Assembly (NCBI GenBank): GCA_028753945.1 | Contig: JAPNXP010000015.1 | Coordinates: 1,736,001-1,800,000, forward strand | DNA length: 64,000 nucleotides | Direction of reading: 5' to 3' | DNA from: Hexactinellida sp. DTS-2022 | Lineage: Eukaryota > Porifera > Hexactinellida | Shown: one piece after another, positions 9,698 through 21,547 of the stretch | Numbering within the stretch: the first letter of the stretch is position 1 | Layout: each line of letters opens with the position of its first letter | Translations under genes and position numbers: made by a program | The notes under the pieces: model-generated | What the model saw: the letters and a program-made list of their open reading frames with translations, nothing else | What the model was told of the DNA's origin: nothing | Databases searched by the model: none

Positions 9698-11243
9698 TTA
9701 GCCAGTTACCCGTCGCTTTGCTGACGTAATATGGAAATATTTTCATGATACATTTCATATGGATATTATATAGCGGGTATATACACTAAGAGGTGTCTAA
9801 ATACAGATTACTGATAATTTATATATATCAGTCATTATAGCAAGCCCACATACAAAACTTCTTTGTATAATACATTTCGGGTGTATTTTTACATTAGATT
9901 TCCTTGGATGTCGTTTTCGCTCTGCTGTATCCTTATATTTGTTTTGTTCAATTACAAATCGAATGTTGTCCGGATCCCCTTCTCTTGAGGCTGCAACATA
10001 AAGCTGTCCATGGGTGAATACAGAAGACGGTAAATACACTCCTGCTCTTGTCAAACTTTGGCATTTATTAATTGTCATGCAGAACGCTGGCCTTATGGGA
10101 AATTGTCTCCGTTTCAGAATGAATGGAAATTCATTATCTGACGGATACATCATAATTCTGGGAATCATCAGTGTATTGCCTTTATATTTGCCTGTTAGTA
10201 TCTCAGCTTCAATGATGTTACTTCTGTACATTCGTCTTACTAAATATCGTGTTCCGTTACAATGTCCATTCTCTGTATCGATGTTACGTAGAAGCATTAC
10301 TCCACACTCTCTGCACTTTGTGTTCATTCCACCGCAACTATGTGGTTCAACTAATGTATCAACTGATTCTAGATCGTCGATATTACAGTGATTCGCCTTT
10401 TCGAATAGTTTTTTTTCTTTCGCATGCGCATATGTTGCTCCCTATCTGAGACATTTTATCTGAGACAGCGTCTCCTTTTCTGAGTTCAACAATGCATATT
10501 AGGAAATAAATATTAGTGGTTGAATTGGGCCAATCAAAATGCGATCAGCAGTATCAAAAATGAATGTAAACAATGCATATTAGAGAGGTAAATATTAGTG
10601 GTTGAATTGGGCCAATCAAAATTTGAGATCGGTTGCGGACACACAGACACTGCTCTATTAATAGTACGAGCCCTTCGGTCTCGGTCGCTTCGCGACGGAT
10701 CACTCTCTCACAAAAGTCGCTTCGCGACTTTTGTTCGTTCGTGTTAGGCACTACGCAATACAATTAACGGCCGCTTCGCGGCCTTTCCCTCCCCAAAAGC
10801 AATCACATTAATAATGAGTTTTAAAAGCTCAATAAATTTCAGTTACACGATAAGAAAGCTCGAATCAAAATAATACTAAAAGAAAAACAGGCAATAGAAT
10901 AGACTAATGATTGATTGGTTAAATGAATTTATTTTCAATCAATCAAATTGCAGCCTCAGAAAATATTTCTATTATGCACAATCTATTTATACTAATTGAT
11001 GAAATCTGCTAATCCATACTAACAAACCCTCGAATTTAATTGGCTAACATATTTTCTCACCTTCAAATGTGAATATTTCTCTTCAGAAACCAATAGATCG
11101 TTGTCGCAGTACAAAATTACCCCTGTATACAAATTTTCAGCTTTCTGGGACTCGTAGTCTTTCCAATTAATTCTGGACAAACACACAAACAAACAAACAA
11201 ACAAACAAACACACAAACAACAATTCCTCTTTTTATATATAGA
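9698..11243 (-). mobile_element. Helitron remnant with 3' end and 5' end
   Basis: Read on the minus strand, the 3' terminus is a GC hairpin (CGTCAGCAAAGCGACGGGTA) followed a few bases later by CTAA at 9701-9698 and then T, as expected for Helitrons (CTRR, insertion between A and T). The 5' terminus near 11243 reads TCTATATATAAAAAGAGG and merges with a GATA microsatellite, so its exact base is uncertain. The interior holds the tail of the Pif1-type helicase (9797-10327) and several short palindromes of the type TCGCGAAGCGA (10680-10790) that also occur in the Helitron at 43369-44785. An ~84-bp duplication lies at 10490-10650. Most of the RepHel gene is gone. Confidence 0.65.
9797..10327 (-). 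pseudogene. Helitron Pif1-like helicase, C-terminal part
   Basis: The 176-residue frame contains the last helicase motifs of Pif1/RecD-like enzymes in Helitron RepHel proteins: LLRNIDTENGHCNGTRYLV, then FPIRPAFCMTINKCQSLTRA, then HGQLYVAASR. The upstream ATPase motifs (Walker A and B) are absent, so this is a fragment. It ends close to the Helitron 3' terminus, the normal place for the helicase. In the intact element the protein would unwind DNA during rolling-circle-like transposition. Confidence 0.85.
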
Positions 11244-11900
11244 TAGATAGATAGATAGATATCATTTATTATTTTATGAATATTTCAGCATTTATATCTC
11301 ACTGTATTTATCATTTATAGCTGTATCCTATGAATGATCAATACCCTCGAAAAATCAATGATGTTCCCGGTGATTATTTGAAGAAAAATACACTACATAA
11401 TTTTATTCTTACCATCGATTATACATTGTTGAGGTCAAAACTTCTGTAAAGTTAGATTAAAAGTTTCGAGCCCCCCCCTCAGTTTAGGACTTTTTTAAAT
11501 TTCGGCACCCTTGCAGACAATTTGTGTTTCATTAGTTTTTTTAATTGTATAAAAAAGATGTTATGTATACTAAATATGTAGAACAAATTAGCAATCATAT
11601 AGTACATATAACAAACAAAGTTCAATGCATTATAGTAAACTTACTTCTATGAGATTTTTTCTATACCTCTCTTTGGGCCTCTAGCTTTCTTAGCTTTAAG
11701 CGTCTATTCTCATACTTAATCTAGATAAGAAGAAAAATGACACCTAATTTTCATTAGAATTTCAGGTTATGTCGCTTCGCTACAGATTATTCAAACACTA
11801 CGTGGTATATATGTGTATAATATTTCCATGATAACAACAATAAATATTCAGGTTCAAAATGTATATTTGCTCAACTCGGATGCAGCATGCAGGACCCAAA
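11244..11900. other. AT-rich stretch with GATA microsatellite
   Basis: A short (GATA)n tract lies at 11241-11262. No gene or element ends could be supported in the rest. A CCCCCCC run at about 11472 and the string GTCGCTTCGCTACAG at about 11770, which recalls Helitron 3' hairpins, are the only notable points. Confidence 0.4.
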
Positions 11901-12348
11901 TGCCTGTGGTAACCGTTGGAAGCTACTCTCAAAGTCCATTATGAATTTACTTTAATTTCTTTACACAATAACAACAAAAATAAATATTCATCAATATATG
12001 AAAAGAGTAATTGCTGTTTGTCTGTTTGTGTGTTTGTTTGTTTGTTTGTTTGTTTGTTTGTTTGTTTGTTTGTTTGTCCCATAGACTCCTTTAAATAAGG
12101 ACTGTAGGCGCTCATTCTCGGGTCGTGGAACTTGGGTCCATTAGGTATTTCGTAATCGGTTAAAGTTAGACACATAAAATGTATTATTGTCGAATAGGAA
12201 GTCATAGTTAAGGAGTCTATTGGTCATATTTTTTCCTTAAGTTATAACTATTTTTGGAAAGTGAGTTAAGCGATTTTCACATCTTTTTTCAGTATTTTAA
12301 CATTAATCCTAGCTATACGTATGAAGTGTATTATCGTTGAATAAGAAT
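11901..12348 (-). mobile_element. Helitron leader-like segment with (GTTT)n tract
   Basis: A (GTTT)n run at about 12015-12077 ends in GTCC, as in Helitron leaders elsewhere in the window. The following sequence, from CATAGACTCCTTTAAATAAG, is repeated in inverse orientation at about 27760-28096. The frame that reads as repeated CLFVCLFV comes from the microsatellite and is not a gene. The segment adjoins the RepHel pseudogene. Confidence 0.5.
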
Positions 12349-14571
12349 TCATATATAGGGAGTCGGTGGGTAATATTGGTTAACCACAAATATCTGTAGT
12401 GTGATTTTCACATTTCCATATTTGGTAATATTAATAAAATCACGACAACAGATAAAGTTAGGCACATGTACCATGCAGGGCGAGTTCCTGTTTAGAGTGC
12501 CACATGGACCGTGAATCATATGTGAGAGGACCAGTTTGTGGAGCGTCAAGTCATTGGTCTTGTCGGGGATTTCTGCAGAGATGACCAGGTCAATTTCTTC
12601 AGGCCTGCATAGAAATTGCATATAAAATTGTGCAACTTTTAAGTTTAAAATGATTTATTTAATGAATACAGTATACCTCATCTTTTCCTCCGAGTCCAGC
12701 CAGGTGAGGATGTAAGCATGAGGGAGACCACGTTTCTGGTACTTGATTGAGTACAGCCATTCCCGGAGTTTGCCGAATGCGTTTTTCTTAATCAAGTTCA
12801 TCATTTTTTAAGTTTCTGACGAAAGATCCTAGCAACTAAGTCCGGCCTGTCCTGGGGCTTCTGGCTTGGCAACAGGTTATCCACAATTTCAGGCCACTTG
12901 GGATTGCATGTCATTGTGATGAATAAGTCAGGCCTCCCCATGCGTCGGACGTAGGCCATGGCATCGCACTGTTTCTCGTGCATGTACCTCGACCAACCTG
13001 TGTATGTAGCTGGGAGAACCACCCTATGGCCGACTTGGCGAGGATCTCCATCTGCTGCCAGCAGGCTGTCTCGCAGGCTCGTGTAGTTTTCCGACCTGAG
13101 GGTCTGCTGCTCGCGTCGCAGGAACTGGAGGCGCTCGGTATCGATCTTGCAGTAGGCATCGACCAAGTACTGCTGGAAGAGGCGAGCACCATGTAGTAGG
13201 TAGTTGCCGTCCCTGACCATCATGTGGAAGCAGTAATACTGCTGCTGTGTTACCTTACGCCCGTTTCTCCCCTGCATGAGATGTGGTAGCCATCAGTGCC
13301 ATATGGGAACAGCACCGGGTATTGCAGCGGGTCGTATCCTGGGTGCAGCTCGGAGATACGTTTGAGGTGGCCATCCTTGAGGCGAATGACGATGTCTCTG
13401 TTCTCTGTTGGCTCATTAGCCATTAGGATTGCCACTTCTGCAGCCTTCTGGGTATTGTAGCGTCGCTCGTGTTCACCCTAGCGTAAGTTCTCTCGGATCA
13501 CGATCTTTCGCTCTTTGATGTTACCCTCCTCGATAATTTCCTTTGCTGTCTTGAGCTCACGAACATAGTGGTTGTTGTGGTGGAAACAATCGGTGAGGTT
13601 TCTGATGATCTCTTGACTGAGGCCTCGTCCGCCCCTAACTGAAGCCTGCTCTGCGAAGGTGTCCAAAAAGTAGACCTGCAGAAACTTGGTTGAGCTTCCT
13701 CAGGTGGATGAAGGCTTCCAATAAGGTGAAACACCTCCAAAATAATAGTGATTATGATCACGATCGTCATTGTAAATATAATGTTTACTCACCTGGCCTT
13801 GAATCCTGAAGCTGGGGTTCCAGCCCTGTACGGAAGCATCCTGGTGTCCGAAGCTAGTCATAGAGAAGCAGTCGTTGTACTCTATGATCTTTGCTACGAA
13901 CTGCTTGCTTATTAGACTCTCTCCAGAGAGCAGCTCTTGGAGCAGTGGGGGTGGTGCAGGAAATGGTTCCGAGCTCACTTTACCTCCAGAACAGCAGATG
14001 CCTAGAGTCTCATCCTCGAATCTTTTTGCCATGCAAAAGGTGCAAACTTTCATCATTGAATTGATTCGCAGAGATGGATGGTCATAGTTACCAGTACTGG
14101 CCTGATAGTTGAAGGCAATTCGAGTGAGGTCATCCCACTTCTTTGATCTAGAGGCTGCAGTAGTTGTCCTTTTTCTATCGAGTCGCAGCACTCTCTCCTC
14201 CTCGGTTTCGTTGCTACGAATTGTTGCAGCAAAAATCCTTTTTCTATCGAGTCGCAGCACTCTCTCTCCTCCTTTGTTTCGTTGCTACGGATTGTTGCAA
14301 TAGATATCCGTATTATTTCGACGCGCAGCACTCTTTCCTCCTCTGTTTCGTTACTACGAACTGTTGCAGTAGATATACTTTTTCTATCGAGGCGCAGCAC
14401 TCTCTCCTCCTCTGTTTCGTTGCTACGAACTGTTGCAGTAGATATCCTTTTTCTATAGAGGCGAAGTGCTCTCTCCTCCTCGGTTTCGTTCTCTATCTTA
14501 GTTCGCTTTCTTGCTGAATTGCACCTTTGTTTGCAATCGTTGGACACATGCGAACGTTCTTTAAGTGGCAT
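12349..14571 (-). pseudogene. Helitron RepHel gene, N-terminal half with Rep domain and two introns
   Basis: ATG at 14571 opens a protein with six or so copies of a ~23-residue repeat built on 'NETEEERVLRLDRKR'. It is followed by the Helitron block CTFCMAKRFEDE...CCSGGKV and NDCFSMTSFG. Intron 1 is 13735-13792 (GTGAGT...TTGGAG) and intron 2 is 12605-12676 (GTATAC...ATGCAG); both restore homology on joining. The Rep domain follows (FPYGTDGYH, GRPDLFITMTCNPKWPEI, YSIKYQKRGLPHAYIL), then PEEIDLVISAEIPDK and HMIHGPCG. The HUH pair is H-A-Y at 12712-12720 instead of H-x-H. Single-base frameshifts lie near 13675, near 13270 and in the A run near 12800, and others break the repeat region. The helicase half is missing. 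It cannot be active. Confidence 0.85.
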
Positions 14572-15061
14572 TTAGGAAATGATGTGTATTATGACGAATG
14601 TGTAATTTGGCAGATGCTAAAATTAATGTGATCAGTTGAATTTATATCACCTGGGGACCGATTACGAGACTATTGACAACTCAATGGAAGCTGAAATTTT
14701 ATTGGTTTAAATTATTACTGCTCCAGGGACATTTAATTGTTGTCTTCTTTGATACACAATTGACTCATTTAATTAGACCAATAGAATCGTAGTGTGAAAA
14801 TATGCATATGTTAAGTTGCAAAATATGTATTCTATTGACTTAAAAATATCATATTCGGATTCCTCATATACCAAAACTCCAGATTAAGAATTTGAATTGA
14901 TTTTCTAGCAGCACTGTAATCTTCCCATTGAAATGTATGAGAAGATGGCAAAAAATCGTATATTTTGAGTTAACTCCGCGAGAAATGTAGGTATCGCTTA
15001 AAAACTCCTTATTCAGGGTGGTTGGGTCACCCCTAAGTGACATACAAAATTTGGTTCAGAT
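14572..15061. other. Upstream of the RepHel pseudogene; nothing recognised
   Basis: This is ordinary AT-rich sequence. The Helitron 5' end expected upstream of 14571 on the minus strand could not be fixed. Confidence 0.4.
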
Positions 15062-15415
15062 CTATAGAGAACTCTCAGAGGAGATGTGAGGACACACACA
15101 CAAACAACTTATATACTCATAGGCGTCGGACCCAACCGGCCACCCGGCCGTGAATGTAGCGGCCCCGGGGTCGATTGGGTCGGGCGGCCCAAAGGCCCGG
15201 CGGGCCCATTTCCGACGCCTATGTATATACTGTATATAGATTAGAACGTAATCATAAATTAAGTACATTTTGACACCGCATACCTCCACTTTCCCAGGAC
15301 CAGCAAGTAAGCGGTACACACCTTGTTTTAGTGGACAGTTGTCACAGATAAAGGATATTGGCTGGATATCCATTTTTCTCAATCCTTGAATTGTTTCAAT
15401 CAAAATATCTCGAGC
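15062..15415 (-). pseudogene. Old P/THAP9-type transposase, part downstream of the nested P element
   Basis: On the minus strand, from 15415 downward, the frame reads DILIETIQGLRKMDIQPISF, ICDNCPLKQGVYRLLAGP and GKVEV. This matches the RNase H-like core of P-type transposases; the D in 'CDN' corresponds to the second catalytic Asp, 'ATDN' in the copy at 31.9 kb. The sequence upstream in the gene lies at 23981-24272, beyond the nested P-type element 15416-23973. A GC-rich miniature element (15119-15222) interrupts it again. It is degraded and dead. Confidence 0.7.
15119..15222. mobile_element. GC-rich miniature element, ATAGGCGTCGGA ends
   Basis: The ends ATAGGCGTCGGA and TCCGACGCCTAT enclose a 104-bp, very GC-rich unit in the old P gene. 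The contrast with the AT-rich host is strong. A target duplication is not certain. Confidence 0.6.
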
Positions 15416-15456
15416 CATAGCCTACTCTATATATGGCCTGACAGTAGATGTACCAG

Positions 15457-16364
15457 GGGCCTTATTCACTAAACTACTTAAACTTAAACTTAACTTAAAC
15501 TAAGTAAAAACTAAGTAATCGCCAGAAAACTAAGTAAACTAAGTAAACACTAAGCATTTTTCTTACTACTTAGCAAAAACTAAGTAGGTATTCACAAAGC
15601 AAAACTAAGTAAATACTTAGTTTAAACTTAGTTTTGAGCAAATTACTTAGTTTTACTTAGTTTTACTTAGTTTTCTGGCAATTACTTAGTTTTTACTTAG
15701 TTTTCATACAATTTTCTAAGTATAGTTAAGAGCAGGCTTTCATCCAGGCAAAATTTCCCGCGCGCCTAGATTATGTTAGAGCTCGCTCACACGCGCCTAA
15801 AATGCTCAATTTGTATTACGTCTATGGGAGCATCTTTCAATTTTCGCGCGCCTAGAAAAGTTTCCTTTTGAAATTACGCGCCTGCAGGCGCGTCGCATAC
15901 GCCTGGATGAAACCCTGGTTAAGAGGTACCTTAAGTTGATAAATGAATAGAAATTTTGAAGTTTATAATCCAAATTCCAAAATAATTCCTAAATACTGAT
16001 ACTAATTGATGGATTAGACTCTGAGTTGTTTCAGGTTCAATGAATAAAAGAAATAGTGCCACTCAATAATAATAGTTAAGTTGTAATTGATCGAAATAAA
16101 AGTTTTTATAAATAAATATTGTATTTCAACACTATTAAATCTTAAATACTGTCGATGTTGATTCTGCATAATGAATTTTAAATAAATGACAATTTAGTGT
16201 AAGTTACTATAAACTAAGTAAATACTTAGTTTGGGATAAAAACTAAGTAAACACTAAGTTGTGTTTAAGTAGAATAAGCTTGAGAATACTTTATGAAAAC
16301 TAAGTATACACTAAGTAAATACTTAGTTTAAGTTTAAGTTTAAGTAGTTTAGTGAATAAGGCCC
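15457..16364. mobile_element. PIF/Harbinger-like MITE (908 bp) inside the P terminal repeat
   Basis: The ends GGGCCTTATTCACTAAAC and GTTTAGTGAATAAGGCCC are flanked by CAG on both sides (15454-15456, 16365-16367). A 3-bp duplication and GG-type ends fit PIF/Harbinger. Both subterminal regions hold dense repeats of ACTAAGTAAA and related strings that face each other across the element. No coding was seen. The P terminal repeat resumes exactly at CAGGGATG. Confidence 0.8.
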
Positions 16365-16672
16365 CAGGGATGCACAAGAAGATGGCAATTTTTATTTTTT
16401 AAATGTTCATTATATTGAACTACGCAGTTATTTATGCGTCTCTAGGTCGTAAACATAACTCAGCCCTGCTAGCCCGTGATTAGTATTAGCTGAAATGAGA
16501 ACGGTGATTGGATTTTCAAAATTTAATAGTAATAATAAACACAAACAGTACAATTTCTAATATTAAAACTACAGTAAATAATATACAAATATTTGCTTTA
16601 TTTCCTCTCTCCTCTTTAACTCTCTAGCTCTAGCAGTGACACACGACACACTTAACTACATAATAAAAAAAA
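16365..16672. other. Remainder of P-element left flank; no gene
   Basis: This holds the continuation of the P terminal repeat and unassigned AT-rich sequence up to the first hairpin. Confidence 0.4.
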
Positions 16673-16787
16673 TCCAAAATTGCAGCCTGTGCCGACGCAT
16701 GTTCCTTTGGTGGCACTATATTTTGTTGGTGGTTTATTGATAGTGCCTCCAATGGACCATACTGTCGGACAGGCTGCAATTTTGGAT
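16673..16787 (+). repeat. Hairpin cassette copy 1
   Basis: This is a 115-bp imperfect palindrome with arms starting TCCAAAATTGCAGCCTGTGC and a ~20-nt loop. The right arm is somewhat diverged (CAATGGACCATACTGTCGG) compared with copies 2 and 3. Confidence 0.8.
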
Positions 16788-17880
16788 TTTTTTTCACCAT
16801 GTCATCATCATCACTATGAAGGTGTTAGATTATTTCAGAAAGGTGTTTCAGAAGGATACGACCCTTAGAGTGGTGGAAGTTACCATTTAGCTCACTTCAT
16901 TTGAGAGATATTCAAGTTTCAGTAGAATATAATAGTTGATGACTCAGCATTTTTTATGTGCGTGTTGGGTGATCACCCAACACCAACAAACCCATTCGAA
17001 ATATAGAATTCACAAAAATTGTAAAAACACATTTTTTTTACGATGTCATCATCACCTCAAGGTGTCAATACCCATTTGTAGAGGTGTTACGTGACATAAG
17101 GATCAATTGATAAATTGGAAGTTTGTCTTTTTTGAATTCTGAGATTTATGATATTTAATTAATTTGTATAAATAATTATAAATATTATTTATAATATAAC
17201 ACCAATTTCAATTTCAACTTACAATTATTAAGATAAATTATTTTGTCATAAATAATTAATTAATTAATTTGGTTATCAAATTTCAATTCCGCACACTCGA
17301 TAACCCCTAATACACAAATTGGAAGCATCTATATAAGTCATATACTGACTGAATTAATTATAATTAATTACGTCAGTCTATTAACAGTGCAAGAATATTC
17401 TCGCAGAAATAAATATAATCACTTAATCTGTCGTTGTTGTGGAATGTAAAATCTTAGGTTTCAATTAGAAAATAGAAGCCTACTTGATCTCACAAGTTCA
17501 ATCAATATAATTATTACAAGTTGAAACAATGGAATTAGATTTCACAGTTTTACTGAAATTGAAGTGTGAGTAAACAAAGAAATTACAACCCCCATTTATG
17601 GCAGAAATAAAACTCTTTATTAAAAGTTTTCTTCTCCCATCAGACGCAGAATTTTATGGTGAATCCAAATGTGAAATAAAATTTGGGGGTTTAGTAAAAT
17701 ATCTTTTGAGTTATGGACCAGACAAATTTTGAAAGGTGTTAAAGATGTGTCAAAAATTTGTTAATCAAAAATCGTAACCCCAGGTGCAAATTAGACGGTC
17801 CCATCGCACCTACATGCCAAGTTTCAGCCCATCAACTATAAAGCTCAGGCCAGGGCACCGTCTACGGAGAAAAAAAAAAA

Positions 17881-17995
17881 TCCAAAATTGCAGCCTGTGC
17901 CGACGCATGTTCCTTTGGTGGCACTATATTTTGTTGGTGGTTTATTGATAGTGCCTCCAAAGGAACATGCTGTCGGCGCAGGCTGCAATTTTGGA
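17881..17995 (+). repeat. Hairpin cassette copy 2
   Basis: 115 bp, near-perfect. The left arm contains GCCGACGCATGTTCC and the right arm GGAACATGCTGTCGGC, so one unpaired base (A in the right-arm complement) interrupts the stem. The loop is rich in GGTGGTTTATT. Confidence 0.85.
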
Positions 17996-18740
17996 TTTTT
18001 TTCCCCAAGTCATCAACGCCCAAGGTGTGAAGAACCATTTGTTAATTGGTCGGAGTCACAAGGAACGGTAGATAAATTTGAAGTTAGTTTATATCATAAA
18101 CCATCTTGAGTTTAATGCCACTCATTCATTTTGTATTGATAATAAGTTATATTATTAGTTATTTATTTTAGCAATGTTATCCATGGTGATTTGAGTAAAG
18201 TCAATAAATTCCTTGTATTATTATATTTTATTTAATCCATTGTATAGTAATACTATAATTAAATAGAAGCCAGCTGGAATTTATAAGTTGGATCTATTTA
18301 ATTATCGCAAGTTGAAACAATAGTGAAAGATTTAACAAGTTAAATCAATATAATTATTACAATTTGAAACAATGGAATTAGATTTCATAGTTTTATTGAA
18401 ATTGAAGTGTTGAGTAAACAAAGGAATTTCAACTCCCATTTATGGCAGAAATTAAACCAATTTTAACAAATTTTCTTCTCCCATCAGACGCAGAATTTTA
18501 AGATGAATCTAAATATGAAATAAAATTTAGGGGTTTATTAAAACATATTTTGAGTTATGGACCAGACAAATTTAGAAAGGTGTTAAAGATTGACAAAAAT
18601 TTCTTAATAAAAATTCGTAACCCCAGGTGCAAATTAGACGGTCCCTCCGCAACTACATGCCAAGTTTCAGCCGTCAATGTATACAGGTGTGGCCAAGGGA
18701 CCTGCTACGGATAAATAAAAATAAAAATAATAATAAAAAA

Positions 18741-18855
18741 TCCAAAATTGCAGCCTGTGCCGACGCATGTTCCTTTGGTGGCACTATATTTTGGTGGTGG
18801 TTTATTGATAGTGCCTCCAAAGGAACATGCTGTCGGCACAGGCTGCAATTTTGGA
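18741..18855 (+). repeat. Hairpin cassette copy 3
   Basis: 115 bp, nearly the same as copy 2, with the same one-base asymmetry in the stem. It is preceded by a (AAT)n-like tract. Confidence 0.85.
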
Positions 18856-19546
18856 TTTTTTTTGCCAAGTCATCAACGCCCAAGGTGTGAAGAAGCATTT
18901 GTTATTTGGTCCGAGTCACAAGGAACGGTAGATAAATTTGAAGTTAGTTTATATCATAAACCATCTTGAGTTTAATGCCACTCATTCATTATGTATTGAT
19001 AATAAGTTATATTATTATTTATTTATTTTAGCAATGTTATCCATGGTGATTTGAGTAAAGTCAATAAATTCCTTATATTATTAGATTTTATTTAATCCAT
19101 TGTATAGTAATGCTACAATTAAATAGAAGCCAGCTGGAATTTATAAGTGAAATCAATATAATTATTACAAGTTGAAACAATGGAATTAGATTTCACAGTT
19201 TACTGAAATTGAAGTGTGAGTAAACAAACAAATTTCAACCCCCATTTATGGCAGAAATAAAACTATTTATTGAAAGTTTTCTTCTCCCATCAGACGCAGA
19301 ATTTTATGGTGAATCAAAATATGAAATAAAATTTGGGGGTTTAGCAAAACATTTCTCTAGTTATGGACCAGACAAATTTTGAAAGGTGTTAAAGATGTGT
19401 CCAAAATTTGTTAATCAAAAATCGTAACCCCAGGTGCAAATTAGACGGTCCCATCGCACCTACATGCCAAGTTTCAGCCCATCAACTATAAAGCTCTGGC
19501 CAGGGCACCGTCTACGGAGAAAAATAATAATAATAATAATAAAAAA

Positions 19547-19659
19547 TCCAAAATTGTAGCTGTGCCGACGCATGTTCCTTTTGTGGCACTATATTTTGGT
19601 GGTGGTTTATTTATAGTGCCTCCAAAGGATCATGCTGTCGTCACAGCTGCAATTTTGGA
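19547..19659 (+). repeat. Hairpin cassette copy 4
   Basis: 113 bp with a shorter arm start (GCTGTGCCGAC instead of GCCTGTGCCGAC). The change is matched on the opposite arm (GTCACAGCTGC), so pairing is kept. Confidence 0.8.
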
Positions 19660-19940
19660 TTTTTTCGCCATCTTATGAACGCCTCATAGTGTTTAGACTC
19701 ATTTAACAAGTTGTATGGTACAAAGGAACGATTGTTGATTTTAAATTATTTCTATCTTGAACCACCTTGAGTTTAATGCCATTCATTCATTATGTATAGA
19801 TAATAATTTATATAAATAGTTAATTATTTGAGCAATGTTATCCACTGTGATTTGAGTTAAGTAAACAAATTCCCAATATAATTTACTTTGCTTTAATCCA
19901 TTGAATATTAATATACTGTTAAAAATTGGAAATAAGCATA

Positions 19941-20200
19941 CCGTATTTATTCGAATAGTAGCCTCTATTCGAATAATCGCCTACCTCCAATAATCGCCCC
20001 CCTAAAGTAGCAAATAAAAATTTATTACTGCTATCCGGAGTAAACATCTATATCTAATATAACTCACAATACGATTATCAACCGATTATCATAAATAAAT
20101 TGTAATAAAATGTGATATTCTAGAAAATTGCTTAAAATTATTGGTCCAAAAATGGAGTAAAAAACAATAATCGCCTAGGCTACTATTCGAGTAAATACGG
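19941..20200. mobile_element. Mariner-type MITE (260 bp)
   Basis: The ends CCGTATTTATTCGAATAGTA and the inverse TACTATTCGAGTAAATACGG are flanked by TA (19939-19940, 20201-20202). It is non-coding. Confidence 0.8.
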
Positions 20201-20214
20201 TACTTGTTTACTTA

Positions 20215-20830
20215 GAATGACAAAAGGATTAAGTTTATATTTCCATTATAAATGCGTTATAATTATCCCCCCCCTATCACTCTAATACAATTCGGACACC
20301 AAACACGCACACAGACGAATAGTCATTTAATAGATATTCCATTTAATTAATCCATTGTTTGTATATCTGTCATCGTTTTAAAATTGAAATCAGCATACTC
20401 GCTTACTTTGAATGATATATGGGGATTAAGTTTATATTTCCATTATAAATGCGTTATAAACCCCCCTTACACTCTAATACATTTCGGGCACCAAGCATAC
20501 ACATAGACAAATATTTATACAAATAGATATTCCATCTCATTAATCCATTGTTTGAATATCAGAATCGTTCTGAAATTGAATAACTGTTGAGTTAAATTGA
20601 ATTTTCTTATAGGAGAAAACTTTAATACAACTATTGTATTAGAAATCGATTTATATAGTAGCAGCTATTGAATCAAATTGAATTATTCATATACACTAGA
20701 ATACTTTATTGTAACTATGATATCAGAAATTGATTTGTATAGTAATAGCTATTGAATGTAAATTAACTATTCATATATTCTAGAATTCTTTATTGTAATT
20801 ATGATATCAACAATAACTTGAATCGAAATA
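20215..20830. repeat. Low-copy tandem duplications
   Basis: A unit of about 197 bp containing AAGTTTATATTTCCATTATA occurs twice (about 20215-20410 and 20411-20600). It is followed by a ~85-bp unit with AATCGATTTATATAGTAGCAG-like sequence repeated two to three times. The copies are clearly diverged. Confidence 0.6.
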
Positions 20831-21109
20831 ACACTGAATCTAATTGAATTATTCATAAATATAGTTATTCATTGAAACCACGAAATAATTGCATAATTGA
20901 ATATTAATGAATTTATGATTTTAGAAAGTTAAGGGTGAATTGTGGCAACTTTGAGCCTAATTATTGGGAAAATGAGGACAGATTAAAAAAATCGTGAAAA
21001 GCTATCAGTTGCAAAATACTTTTCTGATACTAATGATTCTAAATTTTTTCTTGTTATTGCATTTATTTTCTTATGGGACAAAAAAAGCTAAAAGTCCCGT
21101 TAAAAATTT

Positions 21110-21240
21110 TCCCAAGTCGAAATTAATAAATCGTGACCCCAGGTGCACATCTGTGACCCATGAGACACATATTCTGAAAATTTTGGCTCTTAGTTAATAA
21201 AACTCTGGTCAGTAGAGAGGCTACGGACCAATAATAACCA
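21110..21240 (+). repeat. Partial B block of the hairpin-repeat family
   Basis: GTGACCCCAGGTGCACATCT and GAGGCTACGGACC match the end of the B block found before the hairpins. Here it is followed by a different palindromic cassette (21241-21490) instead of the hairpin. Confidence 0.6.
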
Positions 21241-21505
21241 AAGCACTAAGACCAATACTGGGCCACTATACTATAGTATAGTCGGCACAGTAATAATGGC
21301 AGTGATTCTAATACTGGGCCACTATACTATAGTATAGTCGGCACAGTAATAATAATAATAAAAATAATAATAATAAAGGCAGTGATTCTAATACTGGGCC
21401 ACTATACTATAGTATAGTCGGCACAGTAATAATATACCAAAGCACTAAGACCAATACTGGGCCACTATACTATAGTATAGTCGGCACAGTAATAATAATA
21501 AACAG
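21241..21505 (+). repeat. Four palindromic cassettes with (TAA)n spacers
   Basis: The core CTGGGCCACTATACTATAG continues into TATAGTCGGCACAGTAATAA and occurs four times. Two versions of leader alternate (CCAAAGCACTAAGACCAATA and GGCAGTGATTCTAATA). Each core contains the palindrome ACTATACTATAGTATAGT. A fifth copy is at about 24272-24330 (inverted) and a variant is at about 36076. Confidence 0.8.
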
Positions 21506-21547
21506 AGTAATACAAATCATGGTAAATACAAATAAGTTGACACATAA

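Larger units (their letters stand above)
16673..19910 (+). repeat. Array of hairpin-bearing repeat units (three to four units)
   Basis: Four hairpins start at 16673, 17881, 18741 and 19547, giving spacings of 1208, 860 and 806 bp. Between them a block I call B recurs (about 17516-17876, 18359-18712, 19170-19520). It ends CCAGGGCACCGTCTACGGAG or similar and a run of A or (TAA)n just before each hairpin. After each hairpin a block (A) starts with a shared string such as CAAGTCATCAACGCC. The first unit has a longer A block (16797-~17460) that is also found inverted at ~24775-25420 and ~42850-43368. No protein gene is present. The family was not recognised. Confidence 0.75.

Noticed and set aside
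11916-12205. Frames rich in CLFVCLFV or NKQTNKQT
   Set aside because: They come from the (GTTT)n tract of a Helitron leader.
16680-18969. Repeated frames reading MQPVPTHVPLVALYF... at several hairpins
   Set aside because: They are translations of the hairpin cassette, occur on both strands in equal measure and run into unrelated flanks. The palindrome explains them.
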